DNA of 15,430 nucleotides from an uncultured Planctomycetaceae bacterium (GTDB taxonomy: Bacteria > Planctomycetota > Planctomycetia > Pirellulales > Pirellulaceae), in contig CALBSZ010000518.1 in NCBI GenBank assembly GCA_937967665.1, positions 1-15,430 of the forward strand. Direction: 5' to 3'. Position numbers and translations under genes: made by a program. Shown here piece after piece: positions 1 to 7,533 of this stretch; the stretch's first letter is position 1; the number at the start of each line of letters is the position of its first letter. The notes under the pieces were generated by a model, which worked only from the letters and a program-made list of their open reading frames with translations, had not been told where the DNA came from and did not search any database.

Positions 1-1
1 C

Positions 2-181
2 TCCGTCTCGGTCGCGGCACCAACGGCGATGGAAGCCGATGCACTGTCGACCGCCGTCTTCGTCATGGGGCCGGAACGCGGCTTGAGGCTGATTCACGAA
101 TCGCCCGGGGCCGACGCGTTGCTCGTGCTGAAAGATGGCCGATCGCTGTCCACTCGCCATTTTCCTCGAACCACGTCATAG
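2..181 (+). CDS. apbE: ApbE-type FAD:protein FMN transferase, C-terminal end only
   Basis: This is an open frame of 59 codons plus TAG that enters from the left edge, so only the C terminus is present. It contains APTAMEADALSTAVFVMGPE, which matches the conserved ApbE C-terminal block (APTAM-ADALATA-FVLGPE). In the family the Asp and Thr of the DALST-like motif (residues 13 and 17 of this fragment) help bind the Mg2+ needed for catalysis. ApbE proteins are exported and transfer FMN from FAD onto a Thr/Ser of FMN-binding domains. The stop codon lies 10 bases before the start of an FMN-binding-domain gene, and that gene's ribosome binding site begins at the last base of the stop codon. The two are therefore almost certainly one operon, and the next protein is the likely substrate. 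The N-terminal catalytic core and export signal lie outside the window. Identification rests on about 45 residues but the motif is distinctive. Confidence 0.85.
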   Translation, partial: SVSVAAPTAMEADALSTAVFVMGPERGLRLIHESPGADALLVLKDGRSLSTRHFPRTTS

Positions 182-184
182 AGG
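181..184 (+). promoter_or_regulatory. Ribosome binding site of the FMN-binding protein
   Basis: GAGG, 7 bases before the ATG at 192. It decides the start: the upstream in-frame ATG at 135 lies inside the apbE reading frame, has no comparable site, and would put 19 residues before an obvious signal peptide. The first G is also the last base of the apbE TAG stop, which suggests coupled translation. Confidence 0.6.
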
Positions 185-191
185 TGCCGGG

Positions 192-1517
192 ATGCGACCT
201 TGCTTCGCTCTCATCGCGGTCCTGGCAGGCTGTGTGCTTTTGGCCGAACGAGCATTGGCGGACGATCAAATCGAATTCCTCAGCGGTGCCAGGGTTCAGG
301 GTAAGGTCACCCATATCGATCGCACGCAGAAGATCGTGACGTTTGATGCCCGGATCGGCGGTCGCGAAATCCGTCGCGAGTACCCGTACAACAAGATCCA
401 CGCGGTCACTTACAACGGCCAGCGCTACGTACTGAACAAAAAGGAGTCCACGCCGAAGCCGCTGCCGCGCTCGACCGACCAAAGCGGTCCCGATGCGACA
501 TCCCCGCAGCCCCCAAGATCGGTGAAGGCCTTGATCGAAGAGGCTGGCAAGACGCCTCCTGACTGGTACGACGACACACCGCTGGAATACCCGCCGACGC
601 TGGACCTGTCCTGGCCCGCGAAACCGCAAGGAGCTTGGAACAACCAAAAGAACGTCGGGCAGTACATGTGGGATATCGTTAATCCCAATCCGGATCGCTG
701 GCGTCGAGGCGTAAAGCTGGTGCACCACCTGCTGGCGATGCACCAGAACGATGCCAAAAAGCGCCAGCGGGCGATGCAGACGCTGGGAGGCATGTACTTC
801 AACCTGTTTCAGGATTACGCGAGGGCCGCGTACTGGTGGCAACAGGCTGGAGTTGACGCGAACCACAATGCCGGTTTTGCCTTGGGCGAATGCTACTGGC
901 GGCTCGGCGACCGCCAGGCCGCCGTAGCGTTCCTGGTCGATCCGGATCGACCCCGCCCGAACAACTCGCTGCGCGTCGGCATGATCAAACTGTGGGGAGA
1001 CATGGGCGAGACCGACAAGGCCGTGAAGGTTGCCGAATGGTACGTGCGCGTCGGCGGCGAACCGCACATGGCGTTCTTGTTCGCCGGCGATGCCCTGCGA
1101 CTGGCCGGCCGCTACCAGGAATCCCTGAACTACTATCAGAAAGTCATTAACGCGCCGGATGGCAAGAACAAAAAAAACAGCGACCGCGAGAAATCCCGGG
1201 CACGGGCCAGCCTGGAAGCGGTCAGGCTGTTCGATCTCTCCGACGTGTCCCGCGTCGCGGACGGCAGCTATCAAGCGGAAAGCATTGGATATTCAGGTCC
1301 GGTCGTCGTCGAAGTCGTTGTGCAGTCCAGGCAAATCAAGAGCGTCCGAGTTGTGCGGCATGTCGAGAAGCAATTCTACGCCGCGCTCACGGACGTTCCC
1401 GACCAGATTATCGCGAAACAAGGCGTAAAAGGAGTCGATGCCACCAGTCGCGCCACGATGACCGCGGAAGCCATCCTCAACGCGACCGCAAAAGCGTTAG
1501 CCCAGGGAGCCAATTGA
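192..1517 (+). CDS. Exported FMN-binding domain protein with SHD1-like and TPR-like N-terminal regions
   Basis: A protein of 441 residues. Residues 1-23 form a signal peptide; cleavage after ALA (23) is likely, but LAGC at 11-14 also fits a lipobox. Residues 24-82 (DDQIEFLSGARVQGKVT onward) resemble the short beta-rich SHD1-like domain common in planctomycete exported proteins. Residues about 190-325 are helical with TPR/Sel1-like repeats (LGGMYFNLFQDYARAAYWW; AGDALRLAGRYQESLNYY). Residues 354-438 fit an FMN-binding domain (NqrC/RnfG/NosR type), ending in D416-A-T-S-R-A-T422. This matches the ApbE flavinylation consensus Dxx(S/T)GAT except for Arg in place of Gly, so T422 is the predicted FMN attachment point. 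It follows apbE by 10 bases and precedes the membrane polyferredoxin by 33 bases, which suggests it carries electrons outside the cytoplasm for that complex. The domain calls are from motif reading; the middle region is the least certain. Confidence 0.8.
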   Translation: MRPCFALIAVLAGCVLLAERALADDQIEFLSGARVQGKVTHIDRTQKIVTFDARIGGREIRREYPYNKIHAVTYNGQRYVLNKKESTPKPLPRSTDQSGPDATSPQPPRSVKALIEEAGKTPPDWYDDTPLEYPPTLDLSWPAKPQGAWNNQKNVGQYMWDIVNPNPDRWRRGVKLVHHLLAMHQNDAKKRQRAMQTLGGMYFNLFQDYARAAYWWQQAGVDANHNAGFALGECYWRLGDRQAAVAFLVDPDRPRPNNSLRVGMIKLWGDMGETDKAVKVAEWYVRVGGEPHMAFLFAGDALRLAGRYQESLNYYQKVINAPDGKNKKNSDREKSRARASLEAVRLFDLSDVSRVADGSYQAESIGYSGPVVVEVVVQSRQIKSVRVVRHVEKQFYAALTDVPDQIIAKQGVKGVDATSRATMTAEAILNATAKALAQGAN

Positions 1518-1550
1518 GTTCCAACCACGGTTGCGTCAGCGAAAGTCTTC

Positions 1551-4007
1551 ATGAAACACTTACTTGTCGGAGTCGTGATTGTGATTCTGGGAGGCGCGAT
1601 TGCGGCCACCTCCCTGGTCAGAAAGGCCGCCGCTCACGATCCGTTGCAAGATGTGGCCATGGTAGGTACCGCCTTGGGCGCGACGCTGGTCGTCTACGGT
1701 GGACTCGTTTTGCTGACGGCCCTGGCTGGTGGCGGCAAGAGTGCCGCTTTGGTTCGAGTCGATCACTTCCTGCCCTTCTTGAGAAAGAAGAAGAAGCAAA
1801 CCGTTCACCGGCCGTCATGGTTCAAGCGGCTGGTAGCGAAGGTTCTGCCGGCGTCCTGGCTGTCGGATCCGATGACGGGAAGAGCGGGACGCCTGCGAGT
1901 GTTCTTCAAGCGACTCGGTCCGACGATGCTGTCGTCGCCGCTGAGACGTGTCATCCAAACGATCTGCCTGCTTGCTTTCTTATGGCTGTTCTTCTACGTC
2001 TGCTGGCCGTATACGGCGACGCCCCAGCCCGCGGGACGCGTTTCCACCGGCTGGCAGCTCGTTGAAATCGATGCCGACACCGGCTTCCTGCGAATGGTAC
2101 AGACGCGTGCCGACGACTGGGCTCAAGCACCCGAAGAGGCTCGATTTCTGGTCGACCCGCAGGCGCTGGACGCGATTCAGGGTGAATTCGGTCGGTTTGT
2201 CGTTGTGCAGCATGTTGCAAGCGACCTCACGCTCAGGCCGTCCGAACCACTGACCGAACATCAACTGGATCAGCTCTTGACCACCTCGGGCACGTGGGAC
2301 CTGCACGAGCGATCGCCGTGGCCCAGCCACTATGCCGACGACCTGGCTCGCAAGGAATCGTTACCGGCCGACCTGTTCTTGGTTATCGATCCCCTGGTCA
2401 GTTTGTCGACGGCCATCGCAGCGCGCAGTTGGGTTTGGTCCCTGACTTCCGCTGCCGTCATTCTCATCGTCTGTATCGTTATTCCGCGGGGGTTCTGTGG
2501 CTACTTGTGCCCGCTGGGAACGTTGATCGATCTGTTTGACTGGGCGGTCAGCAAACGAATCCGGCGTTTTCGAGTCGCGGACGACGGCTGGTGGGTCCAT
2601 TTGAAGTACTATGTGCTGCTCGGGACGCTGGTGAGCGCCGTCTGCGGCGTTCTGGTAAGCGGCTTTGTCGCGGCGATCCCGATCATTACACGCGGCATGC
2701 TGTTCCTGGGCGAACCGGTCCAGAGCGGCCTGCTGCGCGGTTGGCAGCAGGTACCACCGCCGAACGCCGGTCAGTTCGTTTCGATCCTGCTGTTTTTCGT
2801 CGTGCTGGGGCTGGGGTTATTGCGACCTCGGTTTTGGTGCAAGTACGTCTGTCCGAGCGGGGCGGTCTTCTCGCTGGGGAATGTGTTTCGAGTTTCGGAA
2901 CGCAAGGTGGAGAGTAGTTGTATCCACTGCAACAAGTGCGTTGAAATCTGTCCTTTCGATGCCATCAAGGCGGACTTCACGACGCGCGTGACCGACTGCA
3001 CTTTGTGCCAGACGTGCGGGGGAGTCTGTCCGACGCAGGCCATCAAATTCGTCAATCGCGGCAACCTGGTCGAGCTGAAAGTGGAAAACGATCCACCCAC
3101 TCGCGAGACGCCGATCGGACGGCGGGGCTTTGTGTCCTTGGCGGCGGGAACCGCCGCCGCGCTGGTCGGCGGCGTCGGCATTGCCAGCGCGACGAAAGCC
3201 TTTGGCGCTCGATTGGGCGATCCGCACACGCGGCCGCTGGTCCGACCGCCTGGTAGTGTGCCGGAGCAAGAGTTCTTGACCATGTGCATTCGTTGCGGCG
3301 AATGCTTCAAGGCGTGTCCGTACAACGTGCTGCAGCCGACCGGCTTTGAACAAGGACTGGAAGGACTGTGGACCCCGAAAGTTGTCGCCGACCACGCCGG
3401 CTGTGCCTCCAGTTGCAATGCCTGCGGACAGGTCTGTCCGACCGGAGCCATTCGAGCCCTGCCGTTGGCCGAGAAGAAGGCTGCACGCATGGGTTTGGCC
3501 ATCGTCAATGCAGAAACCTGTTTGCCCATGGCGGCGCGGGAACCTTGCCGGCTGTGTGTCGATGAATGCATTGCGGCAGGGTACCATGCTATCGAATTCA
3601 AGCGTATGCACACGCAGACGGACGAAGACGGGCGACCGGTCGAAGAGAGCGGTTTCCTGGCTCCTGTCGTCCTGGCGGACAAGTGCGTCGGTTGCGGTTT
3701 GTGCCAGATGAGCTGCTTTAATGTCAACGTGCACCAGAAGCAGCTACTGCCCGCGTCGGCCATCGTCGTGGAGGCTGGCGAGGGGAAGGAGGATCGCATC
3801 TTGCACGGTTCCTACCGGGCATTGCGTTCGGCGGAAGCCAGCCAGCGCCGGGCAAGGCTGCGGGACCAGCAAACCCACGACTATTTCATTCCAGGTTCGG
3901 GCAGCGTTGATCATGCGGAGGCCCCGTCTCCGTTCTCGGCGGACGAAACCGCCCCGCCGCAGACACCCGCAGCGAACGACGACCCGTTCGGAATTGGTGC
4001 TCCCTGA
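1551..4007 (+). CDS. Membrane polyferredoxin, NapH/NosR-like half fused to a NapG-like half
   Basis: A protein of 818 residues. Hydrophobic segments lie near residues 4-22, 38-60, 133-153, 287-312, 352-378 and 407-424. A soluble loop of about 130 residues (155-285) separates the third and fourth. Two CxxxCP motifs (C316/C320 and C430/C434) sit at membrane edges as in NapH and NosR. Two 4Fe-4S sites follow (C457-C467 and C483-C493). Then comes GRRGFVSLAAG at 523-533, a twin-arginine-like motif before a hydrophobic stretch. After it are four more cluster motifs as in NapG: C579-C589, C618-C629, C657-C673 and C712-C722. The C-terminal 60 residues are Pro/Ala-rich and look disordered. Family knowledge: NapH and NosR move electrons between the quinone pool and extracytoplasmic partners, and NapG is a Tat-exported ferredoxin. 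The neighbouring ApbE and FMN-binding protein fit the same chain. The start is the first ATG in frame, directly before a transmembrane segment. No nitrate or N2O reductase is in the window, so the final acceptor is unknown. Confidence 0.85.
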   Translation: MKHLLVGVVIVILGGAIAATSLVRKAAAHDPLQDVAMVGTALGATLVVYGGLVLLTALAGGGKSAALVRVDHFLPFLRKKKKQTVHRPSWFKRLVAKVLPASWLSDPMTGRAGRLRVFFKRLGPTMLSSPLRRVIQTICLLAFLWLFFYVCWPYTATPQPAGRVSTGWQLVEIDADTGFLRMVQTRADDWAQAPEEARFLVDPQALDAIQGEFGRFVVVQHVASDLTLRPSEPLTEHQLDQLLTTSGTWDLHERSPWPSHYADDLARKESLPADLFLVIDPLVSLSTAIAARSWVWSLTSAAVILIVCIVIPRGFCGYLCPLGTLIDLFDWAVSKRIRRFRVADDGWWVHLKYYVLLGTLVSAVCGVLVSGFVAAIPIITRGMLFLGEPVQSGLLRGWQQVPPPNAGQFVSILLFFVVLGLGLLRPRFWCKYVCPSGAVFSLGNVFRVSERKVESSCIHCNKCVEICPFDAIKADFTTRVTDCTLCQTCGGVCPTQAIKFVNRGNLVELKVENDPPTRETPIGRRGFVSLAAGTAAALVGGVGIASATKAFGARLGDPHTRPLVRPPGSVPEQEFLTMCIRCGECFKACPYNVLQPTGFEQGLEGLWTPKVVADHAGCASSCNACGQVCPTGAIRALPLAEKKAARMGLAIVNAETCLPMAAREPCRLCVDECIAAGYHAIEFKRMHTQTDEDGRPVEESGFLAPVVLADKCVGCGLCQMSCFNVNVHQKQLLPASAIVVEAGEGKEDRILHGSYRALRSAEASQRRARLRDQQTHDYFIPGSGSVDHAEAPSPFSADETAPPQTPAANDDPFGIGAP

Positions 4008-4008
4008 G

Positions 4009-4038
4009 CGTTTCCGCGCGGTATTGGTCCGGGAAACG
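4009..4038 (+). terminator. Possible terminator hairpin after the redox operon
   Basis: CGTTTCC (4009-4015) can pair with GGAAACG (4032-4038) across a 16-base loop, starting one base after the polyferredoxin stop codon. There is no U-run afterwards, so it is a weak candidate; it may only protect the 3' end. Confidence 0.3.
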
Positions 4039-4138
4039 TGGGGTAGCTTCTAAATTGGGGGGTGTTACAATTGAAGGTTATTCATACCCGGGGCTTTGCT
4101 TACGGGCCCCACGCAAGAATCATCCTACGCCGAAAACT

Positions 4139-5170
4139 ATGGCACTAATCATACTCCGCTGCGCCTTCCTGATTGTCGCCGCCGGTCTGTCGATTGTCTT
4201 TGTCCGCTCGGATTTGACCGAAGGCGGGGCATCGTGGATTCCCTGGGCGATCTTTTTTGGCGTCATGGCCATCGCCGTGGCAGTGATGTTGATCGACATG
4301 CTGATCCCGCACAAGCGGATTGAAACCATTTCGGCGTTGTACTTCGGGCTCCTGGTCGGCGTCTTCCTCACCTACATCGTGAGCATTGCACTGACGCCCT
4401 TTTTCGACGCTGCGAATCAGAAATACGAGGATTTCGTGCACCTCATTATCGGCGCTGCCCTCTGTTATTCCTGCGTCAGTTTCGTCCTGCAAACCAAGGA
4501 TGATTTTCGTTTCATCATTCCTTACATCGAATTCGCCAAGGAAGTGAAGGGGCTGAAACCCTACGTGCTGGACACCAGCGTCGTGATTGACGGCCGCATT
4601 GCCGACCTGGTTGAAACCAGCATGCTGGACAACAAGCTGATCATGCCCCGCTTTGTGCTCAGTGAATTGCAGGGCATCGCGGATAGCAGCGACAAACTCC
4701 GCCGCTCACGCGGTCGCCGTGGACTCGATATCCTGAACCGCCTCAGGAACAACAAGGACATTGATCTGGAGATCTTCGACCGCGAATTGCCGGAAATGGC
4801 AGGGCAGCCCGTGGATATGAAACTGGTGCTGCTGGCCAAACACCTTGATGGCAAGGTCGTCACGGGCGATTATAACTTGAACAAGGTCGCCAAGCTTCAC
4901 AACGTCCAGGTGATCAACCTGAATGACATTGCGAATTCATTAAAGCCCGTGTTCCTGCCGGGCGAGCAGGTCGCGGTACGTATCGTCAAGCCCGGCGAAG
5001 AGCATGGCCAAGGCGTGGGATACCTGGATGACGGCACCATGATTGTCGTCGAAGGAGGCCGCGATCAGGTCGGCCGCGAAGTGCTGATCTCGGTGACCAG
5101 CGTCTTGCAAACGAGCGCCGGCAGAATGATCTTCGGGCGTTTCAATGGCGTTACCGAAAAAGCGTCTTAG
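4139..5170 (+). CDS. YacL-like membrane-anchored PIN-TRAM domain protein
   Basis: A protein of 343 residues. Four hydrophobic segments (about 2-22, 33-56, 64-87 and 100-117) anchor it. A PIN domain follows at about 141-265, with acidic residues at the expected places: D145 and D151 in VLDTSVVIDGRI, E176 in FVLSELQ, D226, and D244 in VTGDYNLNK. A C-terminal TRAM domain, a predicted RNA-binding beta fold, occupies about 270-335. The layout and length match Bacillus YacL (about 366 residues). PIN domains are metal-dependent ribonucleases, but the RNA target of this family is not established. The ATG at 4139 was chosen because the first transmembrane segment starts there. An earlier TTG at 4055 would add 28 non-conserved residues. 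The gene follows the polyferredoxin by 131 bases. A TACAAT at 4066-4071 could be a -10 element but has no good -35, so independent transcription is plausible, not shown. Confidence 0.9.
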   Translation: MALIILRCAFLIVAAGLSIVFVRSDLTEGGASWIPWAIFFGVMAIAVAVMLIDMLIPHKRIETISALYFGLLVGVFLTYIVSIALTPFFDAANQKYEDFVHLIIGAALCYSCVSFVLQTKDDFRFIIPYIEFAKEVKGLKPYVLDTSVVIDGRIADLVETSMLDNKLIMPRFVLSELQGIADSSDKLRRSRGRRGLDILNRLRNNKDIDLEIFDRELPEMAGQPVDMKLVLLAKHLDGKVVTGDYNLNKVAKLHNVQVINLNDIANSLKPVFLPGEQVAVRIVKPGEEHGQGVGYLDDGTMIVVEGGRDQVGREVLISVTSVLQTSAGRMIFGRFNGVTEKAS

Positions 5171-5247
5171 GCATACCGGCGGCGCGATCATGCCGCGACG
5201 ACAGGGACGCGCCGCTTCGCATGCGCCCACGAGTCGCCCGCGGTCAA

Positions 5248-5266
5248 GCCGTGTTCATGGCACGGC
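5248..5266. terminator. Small hairpin between convergent genes
   Basis: GCCGTG (5248-5253) pairs with CACGGC (5261-5266) around a 7-base loop. It overlaps the stop codon of the - strand protease and lies 77 bases past the end of the + strand PIN gene. It has no T-run on either side, so bidirectional terminator activity is only a possibility. Confidence 0.2.
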
Positions 5267-6805
5267 CTCGGTCGACTTTACCGCCGGCGCCAGGAAACGG
5301 TACTGGATCTGGGAGCAGTCGTTTTCGCACAGCCAACGGGCCAGCTGCGGCGCGGATTCAATGAGCCGTTCCAAGGTGAATTCCTCGATTTCAACGTACA
5401 ACAGCACTGATCTCACTTTCCCTTTGCCAGGCTGCAAGACACTGTCGGGCGAAGCAAGTTGCCGGCGAAGCGATTCCGCCTGCTCCACATCCCGCGCCTG
5501 ACAAACCAATTGCAGGCGGACACGATCGTCGCTGCGGTCCAGGAAGATTTCTCGCGCATCGGGTGTAAGGTTCGACTTCCACTCCTGGATTGCCGCCGTT
5601 CGTGCCGCGGGAATGGCCAACAGCAACGTTTGCCCGAACCGCTCCACTTTTACGTCCGGCGGGTACCGACCGGCGAAGCTTTCAAATCGTTCATGGGCCT
5701 GCAACTGGGATGGATACGTGGCGACGATGGTGGTCTTGGCGGTTGCTTGATCGTATGCGGGGCCGGCCCATGCGTCCGCGGACACGCACGTGTATTCATC
5801 TGGCGGCATGTTTGCCACCAGGTTGTAGAAGCCCTGCCAATCGTCGACATCCTTGACGAACGCAAATGTCAGTGCCGTGACGAGCGCCAATACAAAACTT
5901 AACGCGTGCACGGCAACAATAGCCGCCGACGCTCCGAATCCCGGTGGCCGCGCCGTCATCGACTCGAAAATCTGTAGCGTCATTTGAGCCCGCGCTTTCG
6001 GACTCAGGCCCGTGGGAATCGCCTGCTGCAATTCGTCATTAATCCGCTCCGCCGTAGCGACCGGTACCAACTGGTTGCCCGCAGCGAGCGCCAAATGCTT
6101 TTCCTCTCTCAACCTGGCGGCAATCCTGGCAACTCTCAGCGACATCGGGAGCGCGAACGACATGAACGCGCAAATGAGCACCAGCACCACGCTGCCCGAC
6201 GCGATGCCCAGGATAAACAGCACGGCGAGCGCCAGGCCGCGAAAACCAGCGTCCATGGCATAATGGCGCGAGAACAATACGGCGTGCATGATCCAACCAC
6301 CATCCAATGGCAGGAACGGCAGCAGGTTGAATCCGTTGACAAAAATCGTCAAGGCCGCCAGCTCGAGCAGCAGATCCGATTGCCTTGCGATCCCTGCAAG
6401 TCCCACGCCGATCCCCGCCAGGATGCCCGGCAGCGGTCCCATAAACGAGACCACGCATTTCTTCCAGCCCGGCACGTTGTAGTTTTCGCCCGAGACGGCG
6501 GCGCCAAGCAAGGGGATAAAGAACATGCGCAAATTCCGATAGTGGAATATCCGCATCGCGACATAGTGACCCATTTCGTGAAACAACAGGATCGGAATCA
6601 ACATGACAACGAAGGTCCAGGACCAGGCCGCGGCTCCGATACCGACAAATAACAGCAAAGAAATGCCCAGAAGTATGAGACTGGAACTCCACGATGGCGT
6701 TCGTGTCTGGAGTCGCAGCAGTTCGGCCATGACCTCCGGATGACGTAACGATTCACCGTCGTCGGAACGCGGTTCGCTACTTTCCGTGTTGTCGGGTAGA
6801 GCCAT
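5255..6805 (-). CDS. Site-2-type M50 membrane metalloprotease with a C-terminal soluble domain
   Basis: A protein of 516 residues. HEMGH (H76, E77, H80) in the second hydrophobic segment is the zinc-binding HExxH motif. NLLPFLPLDGG (N160 to G170) is the second conserved motif, with D168 the third zinc ligand. MGPLPG at 122-127 is also typical of the family. There are about five hydrophobic segments in residues 38-220, a cytoplasm-like linker of about 75 residues, then another transmembrane segment (about 295-316). The last 200 residues have no motif I recognise. Site-2 proteases cut membrane-embedded substrates such as anti-sigma factors; the substrate here is unknown, and no PDZ domain is seen. 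The ATG at 6805 was preferred, with GGGA 8 bases upstream; a TTG 12 bases earlier is also possible. It is divergent from the next gene and convergent with the PIN-TRAM gene. Confidence 0.85.
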   Translation of the reverse strand: MALPDNTESSEPRSDDGESLRHPEVMAELLRLQTRTPSWSSSLILLGISLLLFVGIGAAAWSWTFVVMLIPILLFHEMGHYVAMRIFHYRNLRMFFIPLLGAAVSGENYNVPGWKKCVVSFMGPLPGILAGIGVGLAGIARQSDLLLELAALTIFVNGFNLLPFLPLDGGWIMHAVLFSRHYAMDAGFRGLALAVLFILGIASGSVVLVLICAFMSFALPMSLRVARIAARLREEKHLALAAGNQLVPVATAERINDELQQAIPTGLSPKARAQMTLQIFESMTARPPGFGASAAIVAVHALSFVLALVTALTFAFVKDVDDWQGFYNLVANMPPDEYTCVSADAWAGPAYDQATAKTTIVATYPSQLQAHERFESFAGRYPPDVKVERFGQTLLLAIPAARTAAIQEWKSNLTPDAREIFLDRSDDRVRLQLVCQARDVEQAESLRRQLASPDSVLQPGKGKVRSVLLYVEIEEFTLERLIESAPQLARWLCENDCSQIQYRFLAPAVKSTEAVP

Positions 6806-7113
6806 GACGATTCCCAACTGCTGTTCTTGTCGCTATGAGCCAACTACGGAATCCGCGACAACCCAGGTTTTTGCCTGAGACGACAAAGCCGACTGCCATG
6901 CAGCGACCTCAGACCAAATTCTTATCAACCGTTGTCAGCGCGCCGTGTTGTCAGCGCGCCGTGTTGTCGGCGAGCCCCGCCATCGAATTCCTCACAAACA
7001 CGACTTCGACTTAATGCTCGTGCCCACAGTGTTGGCAGGCAACCGATTGTAGGCGCGATCCGAAAAATATCCAGTCAGCTTCCGGTCGCCAGGTATGCCG
7101 TGGGTACGACGGC
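6806..7113. other. Gene-poor divergent intergenic stretch
   Basis: It separates the - strand protease from the small + strand frame at 7114. It holds a 16-bp tandem repeat (listed separately), and from 7015 onward an open frame without a start codon that continues into the frame at 7114. No convincing sigma-70-like promoter or RNA gene was seen. Confidence 0.6.
6931..6972. repeat. 16-bp tandem repeat, 2.6 copies
   Basis: The unit GTTGTCAGCGCGCCGT occurs at 6931-6946 and 6947-6962 without a mismatch. A third partial copy at 6963-6972 carries one change (GTTGTCGGCG). The core GCGCGC is self-complementary. The repeat is non-coding, about 130-170 bases upstream of the M50 protease start. It could be a regulator binding array or a replication-slippage product. 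Confidence 0.85.
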
Positions 7114-7389
7114 ATGTGCGATAACCATGGATCATTCATGGGTGTGAATGGCAAATCGGGTGAAGTGTTCCACATGGGCGTCGACAGCAAGGGCACTTCG
7201 TCACTGGGCAAGTGGGAAGTGGACGACGACGGCGATGCGATTCTCGGAATCGTGTTTACTGCCGAATATGGTCAGGAAGGCGCGTTGCGTATTCGTCACC
7301 ATCTGGAAGACAAGAATACCGTCATCGTGACCGTCGAACTGCCGGAACCCATCAAGATCAAGCTGATCCGCCTGCCAAAGAAGAAATGA
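7114..7389 (+). CDS. Small hypothetical protein, probably a truncated DUF1579-like fragment
   Basis: A frame of 91 residues starting at the only ATG near its left end; there is no good ribosome binding site and no signal peptide. The frame stays open leftwards to a TAA at 7012 without another start. The sequence GEVFHMGVDSKGTSSLGKWE followed by beta-strand-like segments and a lysine-rich end looks like the C-terminal half of a DUF1579/lipocalin-like domain. It has the same layout as the end of the secreted protein at 13307 (SWNFSPDGGHAVGAW). Its codon use and acidic/basic balance look like real coding sequence. It is either a short real gene or the remnant of a longer one whose 5' end decayed. 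No function can be assigned. Confidence 0.45.
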   Translation: MCDNHGSFMGVNGKSGEVFHMGVDSKGTSSLGKWEVDDDGDAILGIVFTAEYGQEGALRIRHHLEDKNTVIVTVELPEPIKIKLIRLPKKK

Positions 7390-7533
7390 CAGGGGATCGG
7401 TAAGGTCCTCAGACGCCTCGCACGTCGGTCAACGGCCATGCAGGACCGAGGGTGATTCGAGTTGATTCGGTTCGCTCCTCATTTTGCGGTCCCGACGGCC
7501 GACGTCTTCAGCGTCGTTGGCAGTACGTGTGTC

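Noticed and set aside
63..1274. Long open frame of 403 codons on the - strand
   Set aside because: It is antisense to apbE and the FMN-binding gene, whose domains and signal peptide are clear; its product has no recognisable motif.
2771..3799. Two long - strand frames (about 305-342 codons)
   Set aside because: They lie opposite the cysteine-cluster region of the polyferredoxin; the + strand product has six cluster motifs, so these are chance frames in GC-rich DNA.
5984..6652. + strand frame of 222 codons
   Set aside because: Antisense to the M50 protease core, including the HEMGH motif; composition is Arg/Gln/His-rich and without domains.
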